Part shown: piece after piece, positions 36,535-45,522 of the stretch
Numbering within the stretch: position 1 is the first letter of the stretch
How the letters are laid out: every line of letters begins with the position of its first letter
Assembly (NCBI RefSeq): GCF_042219855.1
Contig: NZ_JBHJHP010000010.1
Coordinates: 1-64,000 of the forward strand
Source of the DNA: JBHJHP01 sp042219855
GTDB lineage: Bacteria > Bacteroidota > Bacteroidia > Bacteroidales > UBA5342
Length of the DNA: 64,000 bases
Reading direction: 5' to 3'
The notes under the pieces: generated by a model
What the model was told of the DNA's origin: nothing
What the model saw: only the letters and a program-made list of their open reading frames with translations
The model's database searches: none
Position numbers and translations under genes: made by a program

Positions 36535-36548
36535 TGATTATATCTCCG

Positions 36549-38225
36549 TCAGGTATACAAATACCGTTTAATCTTTTTGGTAGCTGTCTTTTTAAACGGA
36601 TCAGACTGAATGATAAGATTCTGGATTTTTGAGAATTTATTGACCCTGGCGTTAATATGTTCCTTCAGTTCACGGGCCAGCTCTTCTATTTTTTCATCCA
36701 CATGTTTTGATAAATCACCGATGATTGTGTCATCAAGTCTTTGCGAAAGATTGTGTTTTACTTCCTGCAGCTTCAGTTCCACTTCTTCACGATTAAAATG
36801 CACCATGGCTACCAGTTTTCCCTTCTTCTGAACCACGATGGATTCCAGCACATGTTTAAAGTTATTGATAACGGACTCAATTTCTTCCGGGTAAATATTT
36901 TCGCCGTTGGCTCCAACCAGCACATTTTTCAAACGCCCTTTATGGCTCAGCCAGCCTTGTCTGTCAAATACACCCAAATCACCGGTTTTAAACCAGCCAT
37001 CCGTAGTCAGTACTTTCTCTGTTTCCTCCTGGTTTTTATAGTAACCCAACATCACATTCGGCCCTTTGGCCCAGATTTCACCTTCACCTGTTCTGGAATC
37101 AGGTTCATTAATTTTGATTTCGCAGTTTTCAACCACTGGTCCGATAGCCTGAAATTTTGTATTGGTCGGATTAGATCCTGCAAGGAGAGGTGATGTTTCC
37201 GTCAGTCCATAACCAATAGCATACGGGAAACGGGCTTCTCTAAGAAAGTGCTCAACAGTTCCATCGAGTTTGGCTCCGCCTATTCCAAAGAATTTCAGCT
37301 GACCACCAAAGGTTTGCATCAATTTTTTCCCTGCTACCCTGTGCAGTAGTTTTCTTGTGGGTGGAAATTTGTACAATACTCTTGTGACGGTTTTTCCCTC
37401 CAGTTCAGGAAGCACTTTATTTCGAAAGATCTTTTCAATAATCAACGGAACCGTCAGCATCAGCGTCGGCCTGACTTTTTTCATGGCCGGAACCAGGATC
37501 GCCGGTGTTGGTGGTTTACGCAGGTAGGTAACACTGGCACCAGAAAGAAGAGGAAGGAGGAATCCGATCGTATTCTCATATGTATGAGATAAAGGAAGAA
37601 CGGATAAAAACCGGTCATTTTCTTCTATGTCCTGAACACCGGATGATTGGATCACATTGGAAATTATATTTTTCTGGGACAGCATGACACCTTTGGAATT
37701 TCCGGTAGTGCCAGAGGTGTAAATTAAGACAGCCAGGTCATCTTTATTGGTTTTATACTGTTTAACGGGGTTTCCGTTTTTGTTGAACTCCATCATTGCG
37801 TTATGCCTGAGAACGGAAAAATCTTCAATTCTGATAACGGTTCTGATTTTAGATGCTGCCGTGTTTTTTATTTTGGATTCCAGGTTTTTTGAGACAAATA
37901 CTGTTTCAGCCTCTGAATGTAGCAAAACATTCAAGACTTCTTCTTCTGTAAATTCAGGCAATACAGGAACAGCGACAATACCCATACAAAGCATAGCCAG
38001 ATAGGCAATACCCCAGTTGGGCATATTCTGGCTCAGGATGATTGATTTATCACCGGGCTTTAAGCCCAGCTCTTCAAGGAATGCCATAACTGCGTTAATC
38101 CTGCCACCCAGTTCAGCGAAGGTCATAGCATCATCATCAATAAAACCAAGTGCCCTATTGTTTTTAAAACGCGAGGTTACATCCGGAATAATTTCCGCAA
38201 ATGTGAAATAATTATTTGCAAGCAT
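36549..38225 (-). CDS. AMP-forming acyl-CoA synthetase (long-chain fatty-acid ligase type)
   Basis: About 558 residues of the ANL superfamily, activating a carboxylic acid with ATP and transferring it to CoA. The P-loop-like A3 motif is LIYTSGTTGNSKGVMLSQ (~172); other blocks are GYGLTETSPLLAG (~335), GWFKTGDLGVFDRQGWL (~415) and the hinge/A8 region KGRLKNVLVGANGENIYPEE. The catalytic A10 Lys is probably in KKTATKKIKRYLY at the end. ATG 38225 is chosen over an ORF beginning at 38399 because AAGGAG lies 7 bp before it and a TATATTTG promoter box just upstream. It is divergent from the LutA-like gene. Confidence 0.9.
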   Translation of the reverse strand: MLANNYFTFAEIIPDVTSRFKNNRALGFIDDDAMTFAELGGRINAVMAFLEELGLKPGDKSIILSQNMPNWGIAYLAMLCMGIVAVPVLPEFTEEEVLNVLLHSEAETVFVSKNLESKIKNTAASKIRTVIRIEDFSVLRHNAMMEFNKNGNPVKQYKTNKDDLAVLIYTSGTTGNSKGVMLSQKNIISNVIQSSGVQDIEENDRFLSVLPLSHTYENTIGFLLPLLSGASVTYLRKPPTPAILVPAMKKVRPTLMLTVPLIIEKIFRNKVLPELEGKTVTRVLYKFPPTRKLLHRVAGKKLMQTFGGQLKFFGIGGAKLDGTVEHFLREARFPYAIGYGLTETSPLLAGSNPTNTKFQAIGPVVENCEIKINEPDSRTGEGEIWAKGPNVMLGYYKNQEETEKVLTTDGWFKTGDLGVFDRQGWLSHKGRLKNVLVGANGENIYPEEIESVINNFKHVLESIVVQKKGKLVAMVHFNREEVELKLQEVKHNLSQRLDDTIIGDLSKHVDEKIEELARELKEHINARVNKFSKIQNLIIQSDPFKKTATKKIKRYLYT

Positions 38226-38246
38226 ATAGTTCTCCTTAGTGTATAG

Positions 38247-38254
38247 CAAATATA
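38247..38254 (-). promoter_or_regulatory. TAnnTTTG promoter box of the acyl-CoA synthetase
   Basis: The minus strand reads TATATTTG, followed by AAGGAG and ATG 38225. This is one of the few genes here with a strong Shine-Dalgarno sequence. Confidence 0.65.
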
Positions 38255-38370
38255 GATTAAAAAATATGTATATGTGATTATTTTGATATTTAATAACAGT
38301 CCGTAACACAAGTTTATGATTGTATGAATTAACATATTGTAAGAATCTTAATACGAAATGCTTTCCCTGA

Positions 38371-38415
38371 TTCACCGGGTGAATATAAACACATCGCACA
38401 TAATCACCCGGTGAA
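38371..38415. repeat. 12-bp perfect inverted repeat in a divergent promoter region
   Basis: TTCACCGGGTGA (38371-38382) and TCACCCGGTGAA (38404-38415) are exact reverse complements with 21 bp between. Each arm is itself close to palindromic around CACCSGGTG. It sits between the divergent acyl-CoA synthetase and LutA-like genes, 41 bp upstream of the TACATTTG box of the latter, so a paired operator is the most likely reading. Confidence 0.65.
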
Positions 38416-38455
38416 TAAGTTCAGAAGCCAATGGCCGGAATAGGACGATTTTCAT

Positions 38456-38463
38456 TACATTTG
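38456..38463 (+). promoter_or_regulatory. TAnnTTTG promoter box of the LutA-like gene
   Basis: TACATTTG, 19 bp upstream of ATG 38482. It supports that start over an in-frame upstream ATG at 38431. Confidence 0.6.
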
Positions 38464-38481
38464 CCGGGAAACAAAAGGATT

Positions 38482-39204
38482 ATGGAAGTCGATTTATTTG
38501 TGCCGTGCTTTATTGATCAGTTGTACCCGAATACAGCTTTTAATACGATAAAACTGTTGGAGAAGGCAGGGTGTACCGTACACTATAATCCGGAGCAAAC
38601 ATGCTGTGGTCAGCCGTTTTATAACAGTGGACACTGGGATAAAAGCCGCGACCTGGCTCTGAAGTTCATGCAGGATTTCCCCGGAACAAATCCTATCGTT
38701 TCTCCAAGCGGATCTTGTACCGGCTACGTAAAAAATCATTACAAACGTATATTTAAGGACGATCCGGAACAACTTAGTAACTGCGATAATCTGAGTCCCC
38801 GTGTATTTGAACTGACCGATTTTCTGGTGAATCATTTAAAATTCACCGATTTTGATGCCGAATTTAATCACAGGGTTACCTTTCACGATTCGTGCCATGC
38901 CTTGCGGGATTATGGCATAAAAGATGAACCTCGTTTACTCATGAGTAAGGTAAAGGGACTTGAACTGATAGAAATGGCCGAGACGGATGTATGCTGTGGC
39001 TTTGGAGGGACCTTTTCTGTAAAGTTTGAACCGGTATCATCGGCGATGGCGGAAATGAAAGTGAATAATGCGCTGGCGACCGGTGCAGAATACATCATTG
39101 CCACGGAAGCTTCCTGCATGATGAATATTCAGGGTTACATTAAAAAGCATCATCTGTCCTTACAAACTATTCACATTGCCGATATCCTGGCAAGCAGATT
39201 ATAA
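38482..39204 (+). CDS. Cysteine-rich (Fe-S)-binding protein, LutA/YkgE-like
   Basis: About 240 residues with two CCG domains that bind an Fe-S cluster, as in LutA, GlpC and heterodisulfide reductase B. The motifs are CFIDQLYP (~10), NPEQTCCGQPFYNSGHWD (~34), FHDSCHALRDYGI (~134) and DVCCGFGGTFSVKFE (~170), with SPSGSC at ~74. In lactate utilisation LutA works with LutB and LutC, but no lutB or lutC is adjacent here. It is divergent from an acyl-CoA synthetase with a shared inverted repeat, so an organic-acid-related redox role is possible. Confidence 0.88.
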   Translation: MEVDLFVPCFIDQLYPNTAFNTIKLLEKAGCTVHYNPEQTCCGQPFYNSGHWDKSRDLALKFMQDFPGTNPIVSPSGSCTGYVKNHYKRIFKDDPEQLSNCDNLSPRVFELTDFLVNHLKFTDFDAEFNHRVTFHDSCHALRDYGIKDEPRLLMSKVKGLELIEMAETDVCCGFGGTFSVKFEPVSSAMAEMKVNNALATGAEYIIATEASCMMNIQGYIKKHHLSLQTIHIADILASRL

Positions 39205-41088
39205 CTATAAGACTGTAAACTTTTTCCGGTATTGTCCGGATTCGGTATTAAGGACAATAAAATAGATGCCCTGTACTAACTTATCTGTCGCAATACTCAC
39301 ATGTTCACCCGATTGCTGTTCAACGGATTCAGCCTGCCCCTGCAGGTTATATATTTTTATTGATTTTATTTTCAGGTTCGCCTTATTATCTGCTAAGGTA
39401 ACATGCAGCAACTTATGGACCTGATCATGGTAGACAAGCAGAACATCCTGTTGAACCGGATCAATTCCGGTTGTATTCCCTGTTGTGGCATAGGTATCGC
39501 TTTTAGCCAGAAGATAAAGCGGATAATCACCGGTATTGCTGTTTTTATTGTATTCAAACACTCTGAAATAATAGGATTTGTCCGGATCCAAACCGGTAAT
39601 AGTCGCTGAATTACCAGTGCCGGTATACAGCACATAGGTCCGGTTACCGAGGTCATCTCCGGCTAAAAATTCAGAATTACTGAAGTAGGTGACACCGTCA
39701 AAGGGATAATCCACAGGTTTGGAACCTTCCCGGCACACCAGCATGCAAAAGTCGCCATCGCCACGGGTCCAGTTGGCTGTAACCTGACCGTCCTGTATGT
39801 CAGTAGCTGATAATCCGGTAGTGTTAACTTTCGGAAAGAGCATCAGGTCAAATTCAGGAAAATCACTTACTCCTGTTATGCAGCTCCAGGGGATATTGTC
39901 GACCTCACTCCAGAAAGCGTTTGAGCGGGCATCGGTGATGCGCTTGTTCATAATAAACGCCCACGTAAATCCCCCGGATGTTCTGGCCCATAAAGAAGCT
40001 GTGCCATCCAGTGCGCCGGTATGCCACCAGTTGTTGTACTGATTCACCTGCCAGCCTTTGGCATAATTACTGTTCACAGTTGACGGATCAACCATTACAT
40101 CCAGCGTTTCAGAATTTAAAATATCGGGTTTCGTCGAAAATTTGTCAACGCTCACGAGCAATCTTACCAGGTCACGTGCCGAAGCAATCCATCCACCATG
40201 CGCATCCATCGCTTCAATGTTAAATCCACCGTATTCCCAGGGAAGATATTCTCCGGTTCCGTAAATGGAAAGGTTTGTATACCCATTCCCGAAATAATCC
40301 ACTTCGCGTTCGAACTTATCTTTTTGCAGGTTCTTACCAAGGTGCATGTCATAGATCCCCAATGGATCAAGTATCTCTGTTTTTACATAATCCTCGTAAG
40401 ACATACCGGTAATCGTTTCAATGATTTCACCAAGTACCAGGTAACCAATATTTGAGTAATGGTATTCGGTTCCGGGATCAAAATCGAGCCCTTTTAATAA
40501 CAAAAACTGAATCATATTTTCTTCGGTGGCCGGATTATCCACACCCAGAGTTTGTGTTACATGCAGTGGTGCCGATATTGGATCACAACCGGAAAAATAA
40601 TAAGGGTAAGGTGATGTTGGGTTAGGAAAGCAGTTATTATCCCTGTTCCATCCGGCGGTATGCTCTAATAGTTGTTTAACGGTTATGTCATAAATACGTG
40701 CATCTGTTATGCTGAGATCTTTAAACGCTGGATGATCGGCCAGAATTCCGGCATCGCCGAAAACTTTATCGTCGATATTAAAATTTCCCTCTTCGATCAG
40801 TTTCATAATGGCAATGCTGGTAATACCTTTTGATACACTGGCAATTCTGAACATATTGTAGGGTTCAACGGCGATGTTCCTGCCTAGATTCTGATAACCG
40901 AACCCACGCATGTAAATAAGCCTACCCTGATAAGTAATCGCCAGGGTTGCCCCCGGAATATCGTACTTATTCAAAAATGCATTAACCTGGTTATCACAAT
41001 TGCTCATGGCCGGTACAGGAATGCCACTTTGTCCATAAAATACGGAAGATACAAGTACTAAAATAAGTGATACAGTAAACTTTTTCAT
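39205..41088 (-). CDS. Secreted beta-lactamase-fold serine hydrolase with T9SS domain
   Basis: 627 residues: signal peptide (ending FYGQ), an S12 beta-lactamase-related catalytic domain (about 28-395), a fibronectin III-like region (about 415-530) and a T9SS type A sorting domain (about 545-627). Active-site motifs are SVSKGITSIAIMKL (~84, SxxK), YHYSNIGYLVLGE (~210, YSN) and WWHTGALDGTA (~350, HTG). Export by the type IX system suggests action at the surface on peptides or D-amino-acid or ester substrates. It converges directly on the LutA-like gene with abutting stops. Confidence 0.9.
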   Translation of the reverse strand: MKKFTVSLILVLVSSVFYGQSGIPVPAMSNCDNQVNAFLNKYDIPGATLAITYQGRLIYMRGFGYQNLGRNIAVEPYNMFRIASVSKGITSIAIMKLIEEGNFNIDDKVFGDAGILADHPAFKDLSITDARIYDITVKQLLEHTAGWNRDNNCFPNPTSPYPYYFSGCDPISAPLHVTQTLGVDNPATEENMIQFLLLKGLDFDPGTEYHYSNIGYLVLGEIIETITGMSYEDYVKTEILDPLGIYDMHLGKNLQKDKFEREVDYFGNGYTNLSIYGTGEYLPWEYGGFNIEAMDAHGGWIASARDLVRLLVSVDKFSTKPDILNSETLDVMVDPSTVNSNYAKGWQVNQYNNWWHTGALDGTASLWARTSGGFTWAFIMNKRITDARSNAFWSEVDNIPWSCITGVSDFPEFDLMLFPKVNTTGLSATDIQDGQVTANWTRGDGDFCMLVCREGSKPVDYPFDGVTYFSNSEFLAGDDLGNRTYVLYTGTGNSATITGLDPDKSYYFRVFEYNKNSNTGDYPLYLLAKSDTYATTGNTTGIDPVQQDVLLVYHDQVHKLLHVTLADNKANLKIKSIKIYNLQGQAESVEQQSGEHVSIATDKLVQGIYFIVLNTESGQYRKKFTVL

Positions 41089-41222
41089 ATTTGAAATTCG
41101 TGATTATTTCTGTTAGAGAAATAAAAGTTAATAAAGATTATTAAAGCAGGGTTTTGTATGTAACAAATTACGTATCAGGTATGTTTAAGAAAACATAATC
41201 CTGATTGTTAAAAAAAGCACGG

Positions 41223-41930
41223 CTAACGCTGCATATATTTTTCTATCACCTCTGGTGGATGTTTTTCAATGGCAATCCGTAGCATGGTTCGGGGCATTTC
41301 TTTGGCAAATTGATCCAGAAAACTATTCAGGCGGTTTCTGTTACGTTTGCCGGCTTCTTTTAACAGCCAGCCAACAGCTTTATGCATCAGATCATGAGGA
41401 TGATGCAAAAGTAGTTCAGCCAGTTTAAATGTGTCTTCAAACTGTTCTTTTCTTAAAAACGCCATGGTTGAAACCATGGCAACACGCTGACTCCAGAGAT
41501 GGCCGGAATCTGCCAGCTCGTATAATATACTGCGGTCATCCTGTTTTAAAAGATAGTTCCCCAGGATATTATAACAGGTACTGTCCACCAGATCCCAGTT
41601 GTTAAAACTTTGCAGATGATCAAGATAAAAATCAACAATAATCTTTTGCGATGCTGTATCTCTTGCCTTCTTAAACTGCTCAACAAGAATGAAACCTCCA
41701 CACATTCTTATTTCGTGATATTCAGATTCCAGAAGTCTGGATAAAGTGGTGAAATCAGCTGTTTTATTTGCTTTTGCAACCTCACGAATCTCCGCTGAAG
41801 TAAGTCCCAGAAACTTATCGTTTTCACCATATTCACCCTTACCGGTTTTAAAAAACCGTAACATCTGTTGGGCTTTTTCCGGTTGAGACCGTCGCTTTAG
41901 CTCTGTAATTATATTATTCGTTAAATTCAT
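41223..41930 (-). CDS. DNA alkylation repair protein, AlkD-like
   Basis: A 235-residue HEAT-like repeat protein of the AlkC/AlkD DNA glycosylase family, which excises positively charged alkylated bases such as 7-methylguanine. Helical repeats run the whole length; family stretches include RFFKTGKGEYGENDKFLGL near the N terminus, NNWDLVDSTCYNILG (~112, with the catalytic-type Trp and Asp), LWSQRVAMVSTMAF (~146) and HKAVGWLLKEAGKRNR (~185). It is a single gene with an AT-rich promoter region. Confidence 0.93.
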   Translation of the reverse strand: MNLTNNIITELKRRSQPEKAQQMLRFFKTGKGEYGENDKFLGLTSAEIREVAKANKTADFTTLSRLLESEYHEIRMCGGFILVEQFKKARDTASQKIIVDFYLDHLQSFNNWDLVDSTCYNILGNYLLKQDDRSILYELADSGHLWSQRVAMVSTMAFLRKEQFEDTFKLAELLLHHPHDLMHKAVGWLLKEAGKRNRNRLNSFLDQFAKEMPRTMLRIAIEKHPPEVIEKYMQR

Positions 41931-42050
41931 ATGTCAATTGTTAATAAAACTGATTAATATCATATAAATATACATTTTTACCAACAAAATCAATTATTTT
42001 GCGTTGTTGATTTATACTAGTTAATTGATAGTATAACGAGTCTTAAGGTG

Positions 42051-42275
42051 ATGAAAAGAAATGTGCTAATGTACGTGCTCCTGTGTATTACAGGTTTACT
42101 CCTATTTGCTTCCTGTCAGTCGGTAAAAAGTTACCAGAAAGTCTATCTTAATGATGAGGAGATGGAACTATCCGCCAGGCCATTACAGTATTATGAAAGT
42201 AGTTTTCAAACGTATCGCGAAGGCAGTTCAGGTGCCGAAGGCGGCAAAACCGGAGGAGGATGCGGATGCAACTAA
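42051..42275 (+). CDS. DUF4266 lipoprotein
   Basis: A 74-residue lipoprotein from ATG 42051, preceded by AAGG. The signal ends in the lipobox LLFASC (Cys ~22). The mature part carries the DUF4266 pattern, with YYESSFQTYREGSSGAEGGK and a final GGGCGCN. Two C-terminal cysteines in a glycine-rich tail suggest a metal or disulfide role that is not established. It is the first gene of the DUF4266-DUF3570-DUF2271-thioredoxin-ApbE operon and overlaps the next gene. Confidence 0.88.
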   Translation: MKRNVLMYVLLCITGLLLFASCQSVKSYQKVYLNDEEMELSARPLQYYESSFQTYREGSSGAEGGKTGGGCGCN

Positions 42276-43531
42276 AACGCTTAACTTTAGGTTTTTTTCT
42301 GCTGTTCTCAATGAGAAATGCAGGTTTTGCTCAGTCGGGAAGTGGCAATAAAAAGTATAACATAGGCGATGTGGAGGTTGATTTTATCTCCAGCTATTAT
42401 CAGCAGGATGGGGAACATGGCGCAGTGCTTGGCGGGATAGGAAGTCAGGCTTTAAATGATGCTGTTTTTGCCATTGAGCTCAAAGTACCGGTGGACTCAC
42501 AGTACATATTTAACGGTAAGTTCAGTTTTGATTCGTATACTTCTGCTTCTTCAGCTGCTATTGATCCGGGAATACCGGTTCCTAATGCGTTGCGGGGTGA
42601 CCCGTATCCTCTTACCGGAGCATCGTATAACGATCAGCGGTCGTATGGAAACCTGGGGTTTACAAATATGTTCAGGAGTAATCAGTCTTATAATGTAGGG
42701 CTGGGATTCAGCAGTGAATTTGATGTCAGCTCATTCTCGCTTAACGGTGGTTATTCCATTGAAACGGCTGATAAGAATACCGGATTACAGTTCAATCTTG
42801 TAGGACTCCACGACAACTGGAAGCTCATTTATCCGGTTGAGCTGCGCTATTTGCAGGGCAGGCCTGATACACTTTTAAATAAGCATATCCGAAATACGTT
42901 CAGCGGATCGGTTGTGTTATCCCACGTTTTTACACCACGTTTTCAGGCTGCATTAATATATGAATATACAGCTCAGAAAGGTTTGTTATCTACACCGTTT
43001 CATCGGGTGGTTTTTAACGACGGTCTCAGTGTAGATAATTTCTTCAAGACAGTAAGTATTGAGAAACTGCCGGATTTCAGAAACAAACATGCCTTTGGTT
43101 TACGGACTTCGGCATATCCGTTTAATTCGTTAATAGTGCGAAATTTCTTCAGATATTATTTTGACTCATTCGGTATAGAATCCTACACTGCAGAAATTGA
43201 ACTTCCGGTAAAGTTTACCCGCTTTTTTTCAGTTTACCCGTTTTACAGATATTATCAGCAAACAGCGTCAGATTATTTTGCACCGTTCAACACACATGTT
43301 TTGGGTGAGCGGTATTATACGTCGGATTATGATTTGTCTGAGTTCTCAAGTCAGAAGATTGGAGCCGGAATGCGCTTATCTCCACCATTTGGCATAGCCC
43401 GTTCAAACGGTTACTACATGCCTGAACGAAGAGCAACATTCAAAAGCATAAATTTCAGAGGTGGAATATACCGGCGCTCGGACGGCTTACATTCTTTCTT
43501 TGGAAGCATTGATCTTACAATTACATTATAA
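42266..43531 (+). CDS. DUF3570 outer-membrane beta-barrel protein
   Basis: About 421 residues. GGAGGAGG six bases before ATG 42266 favours this start over ATG 42260. A signal peptide (ending GFAQ) is followed by an all-beta protein with many alternating hydrophobic strands and aromatic girdles, consistent with a large outer-membrane barrel; DUF3570 stretches include VDFISSYYQQDGEHGAVLGG, QRSYGNLGFTNMF and HAFGLRTSAYPFNS. The fold is inferred from pattern. DUF3570 commonly occurs beside DUF4266 and ApbE genes, so it may hold or export the redox components. Confidence 0.88.
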   Translation: MQLKRLTLGFFLLFSMRNAGFAQSGSGNKKYNIGDVEVDFISSYYQQDGEHGAVLGGIGSQALNDAVFAIELKVPVDSQYIFNGKFSFDSYTSASSAAIDPGIPVPNALRGDPYPLTGASYNDQRSYGNLGFTNMFRSNQSYNVGLGFSSEFDVSSFSLNGGYSIETADKNTGLQFNLVGLHDNWKLIYPVELRYLQGRPDTLLNKHIRNTFSGSVVLSHVFTPRFQAALIYEYTAQKGLLSTPFHRVVFNDGLSVDNFFKTVSIEKLPDFRNKHAFGLRTSAYPFNSLIVRNFFRYYFDSFGIESYTAEIELPVKFTRFFSVYPFYRYYQQTASDYFAPFNTHVLGERYYTSDYDLSEFSSQKIGAGMRLSPPFGIARSNGYYMPERRATFKSINFRGGIYRRSDGLHSFFGSIDLTITL

Positions 43532-43538
43532 TTTAAAG

Positions 43539-44315
43539 ATGAAATTTAAAGCAACTATACTGTCTCTGTTATTTCTGCTGCCTTTTATGGCTAAAGCACA
43601 GAACAATGCCAGAATAGATTTTACAGTTAATGTTTCCGGAATTCAGGGGCCCTATTCTCCAAAACATGTCATGGCGATATGGATTGTTGACAACGAGGGA
43701 AATTTTGTGAACAGCCTTGCCGTGTACGGAAATGAACGGCTCGGAAATTTATGGGCCTGGTGGGCGGCATCAAAAGGTTTGAAAGCTGATGCGGTGACCG
43801 CTGCGACCCAGGTGGAGTTTAAGAGCTATAATGTGACCTGGAATTTGAAAGACTATAATGGAAATACAGTTCCTGATGGAACGTACACCATGTGGGTAGA
43901 AGCAACCAGTGATGACTGGGAAGGTCCGAATTACAGCTTTGATTTTACCGTAGGAGGGGAAGATTATACCCTAAAACCTGATGGTACAAAGTATTTCAGC
44001 CAGTTGGTGCTGGACTATATTGCAAATGATAATACTCCGGTTAACAGGATTTTGGATCAACCCGAAATTGCCGTTTTCCCAAATCCGGTTCAGCATGAAT
44101 TCCGAATTGAATTAAATCTGCCGCTTCCGGCTTTTACAGACATAAACATCGTTGATCTCGGAGGCCGTAATGTTGAGAATTTGTATTCAGGTATGATTCT
44201 TGCTGGTAAGAATTCATTAAACATTAAAAGAGATCCCCGTTTAAAGGCCGGAGACTATTTTATAAGTGTACGTACAGATAACTTTTTATGGACAAAAAAA
44301 CTGGTATTAGAATGA
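43539..44315 (+). CDS. DUF2271 protein 1 with T9SS sorting domain; degenerate flavinylation site
   Basis: 258 residues from ATG 43539, 7 bp after the DUF3570 stop. Signal peptide ending AKAQ; a DUF2271 domain at about 20-165 (PKHVMAIWIVDNEGNFVNSL, KSYNVTWNLKDYNGNTVPDG); and a T9SS type A sorting domain at about 180-258 (VFPNPVQHEF to KLVLE). At residues 87-90, where paralogues have TGAT, it reads TAAT: the Gly codon GGT has become GCT. If TGAT is the FMN attachment site, this copy may be unmodified or poorly modified. The start of the next gene overlaps by ATGA. Confidence 0.88.
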   Translation: MKFKATILSLLFLLPFMAKAQNNARIDFTVNVSGIQGPYSPKHVMAIWIVDNEGNFVNSLAVYGNERLGNLWAWWAASKGLKADAVTAATQVEFKSYNVTWNLKDYNGNTVPDGTYTMWVEATSDDWEGPNYSFDFTVGGEDYTLKPDGTKYFSQLVLDYIANDNTPVNRILDQPEIAVFPNPVQHEFRIELNLPLPAFTDINIVDLGGRNVENLYSGMILAGKNSLNIKRDPRLKAGDYFISVRTDNFLWTKKLVLE

Positions 44316-45088
44316 AAAAAATGATTTACTTCACATTGTTGTTTTTATTTGTGTCACCTTTGATGTTGATGGCACAAAACGCACAGGTTTCCTTTTCTGT
44401 AGCCGTTTCCAATATTCCCGGAAACTTTGCACCGCGACATGTAATTGCCATCTGGGTTGAAGATGAAACCGGAAATTATATTAACAGTCTGGCTGTTTAC
44501 GGAAGTAAACGCCTGGGGTATCTGTCTACCTGGTACGGAGCATCCAAAGGAATTAAGGGAGATGCAGTAACCGGTGCTACGGTAAGCAGTTTCAGAACAT
44601 ATAATGTCACCTGGGATCTTAAAGATGTTGCTGGCAATACAGTACCGGATGGAACCTATATATTAAAAATTGAAGCAACCAGTAAAAATGGTGCCGGGCC
44701 ACAAAAAAGCATTCAGTTTACAGTTGGCGGCAGTACCTATTCCGAAACCCCTGCCGGTGACACGTATTATAAAAATATGACGCTGGAATATAACAGTAAT
44801 GATGCAACACCGGTAACTGTTATGGATAGCAATCCTGAGATCAGTTTCTATCCCAACCCGGTCAGGGAAAGTTTAAATATGAATGTGAACTTTTCAAAAC
44901 CGATGTTTGCAACCGTTCAGTTAATTGATCTTACCGGTCGCAACTCAGAAAAATTATTTTCCGGTGTTATTCTTTCAGGAGAGCAGAGTATTAAGTTTGA
45001 CAGAGATCCTGCGTTAAACAAAGGCGCATATTTTCTGCAGGTTAAAACAAACGAATTTGTCTGGACACAAAAAATTGTATTGGAATGA
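44312..45088 (+). CDS. DUF2271 protein 2 with T9SS sorting domain and TGAT flavinylation-like motif
   Basis: 258 residues from ATG 44312, which overlaps the preceding stop. Signal peptide ending LMAQ, a DUF2271 domain (PRHVIAIWVEDETGNYINSL, RTYNVTWDLKDVAGNTVPDG), and a T9SS type A sorting domain (FYPNPVRESL to KIVLE). At residues 84-93 the sequence DAVTGATVSS matches the D-x-x-[ST]-G-A-[ST] pattern at which ApbE attaches FMN to a Thr in NqrC/RnfG-type proteins. ApbE is encoded two genes downstream. Assignment as a flavoprotein is inference. The tail predicts surface location. Confidence 0.9.
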   Translation: MKKMIYFTLLFLFVSPLMLMAQNAQVSFSVAVSNIPGNFAPRHVIAIWVEDETGNYINSLAVYGSKRLGYLSTWYGASKGIKGDAVTGATVSSFRTYNVTWDLKDVAGNTVPDGTYILKIEATSKNGAGPQKSIQFTVGGSTYSETPAGDTYYKNMTLEYNSNDATPVTVMDSNPEISFYPNPVRESLNMNVNFSKPMFATVQLIDLTGRNSEKLFSGVILSGEQSIKFDRDPALNKGAYFLQVKTNEFVWTQKIVLE

Positions 45089-45522
45089 AAAAGATAGTGT
45101 TGGTCATCGTGGCATTAGTGGCAGTACTTACCTTGCATGCGGAGGAGAAAAAATGGTCGCAGGATTATACACAGGTTACATTTAATAAACCTGCTTCAGA
45201 ATTGTATCTGATCTATTTTTCAGGATCCGACTGGTGTAAGCCCTGTATTAAAATGAAAGCCGAGCTACTGGATACAGATGCATTTAAACAGTATGCAAAG
45301 GATTTTAACCTCTATCAGGCTGATTTTCCTTACCGTACAAAACAGGAAAAGAACCTGAAGAAATTTAATGAATCACTGGCCGACAGGTATGATAAAGATG
45401 GTCAGTTCCCGTACCTGGTTGTGGTCAACGGAAAGGGAGAGAAGATATATGCCACAGGTTATAAGGATGTTGCTGTAAATGATTTTATAAAATTGCTGGA
45501 CGACGGTATTCATCAAAAATGA
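45085..45522 (+). CDS. Periplasmic thioredoxin-like protein (WCKPC)
   Basis: A 145-residue protein with a signal peptide (ending LHAEE) and a thioredoxin fold. The redox-active CXXC is in SGSDWCKPCIKMK (~49-52), and the cis-Pro is in DGQFPYLVVV (~108). It overlaps both neighbours by 4 bases. In this operon it may reduce cysteines of the DUF4266 tail or serve as an electron partner of the flavoproteins; that is inferred from context only. Confidence 0.92.
   Translation: MKKIVLVIVALVAVLTLHAEEKKWSQDYTQVTFNKPASELYLIYFSGSDWCKPCIKMKAELLDTDAFKQYAKDFNLYQADFPYRTKQEKNLKKFNESLADRYDKDGQFPYLVVVNGKGEKIYATGYKDVAVNDFIKLLDDGIHQK

Noticed and set aside
36741..37193. 150-codon plus-strand frame inside the acyl-CoA synthetase
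   Set aside because: Antisense to conserved ANL motifs and made of rare-looking aromatic-rich residues; treated as chance.
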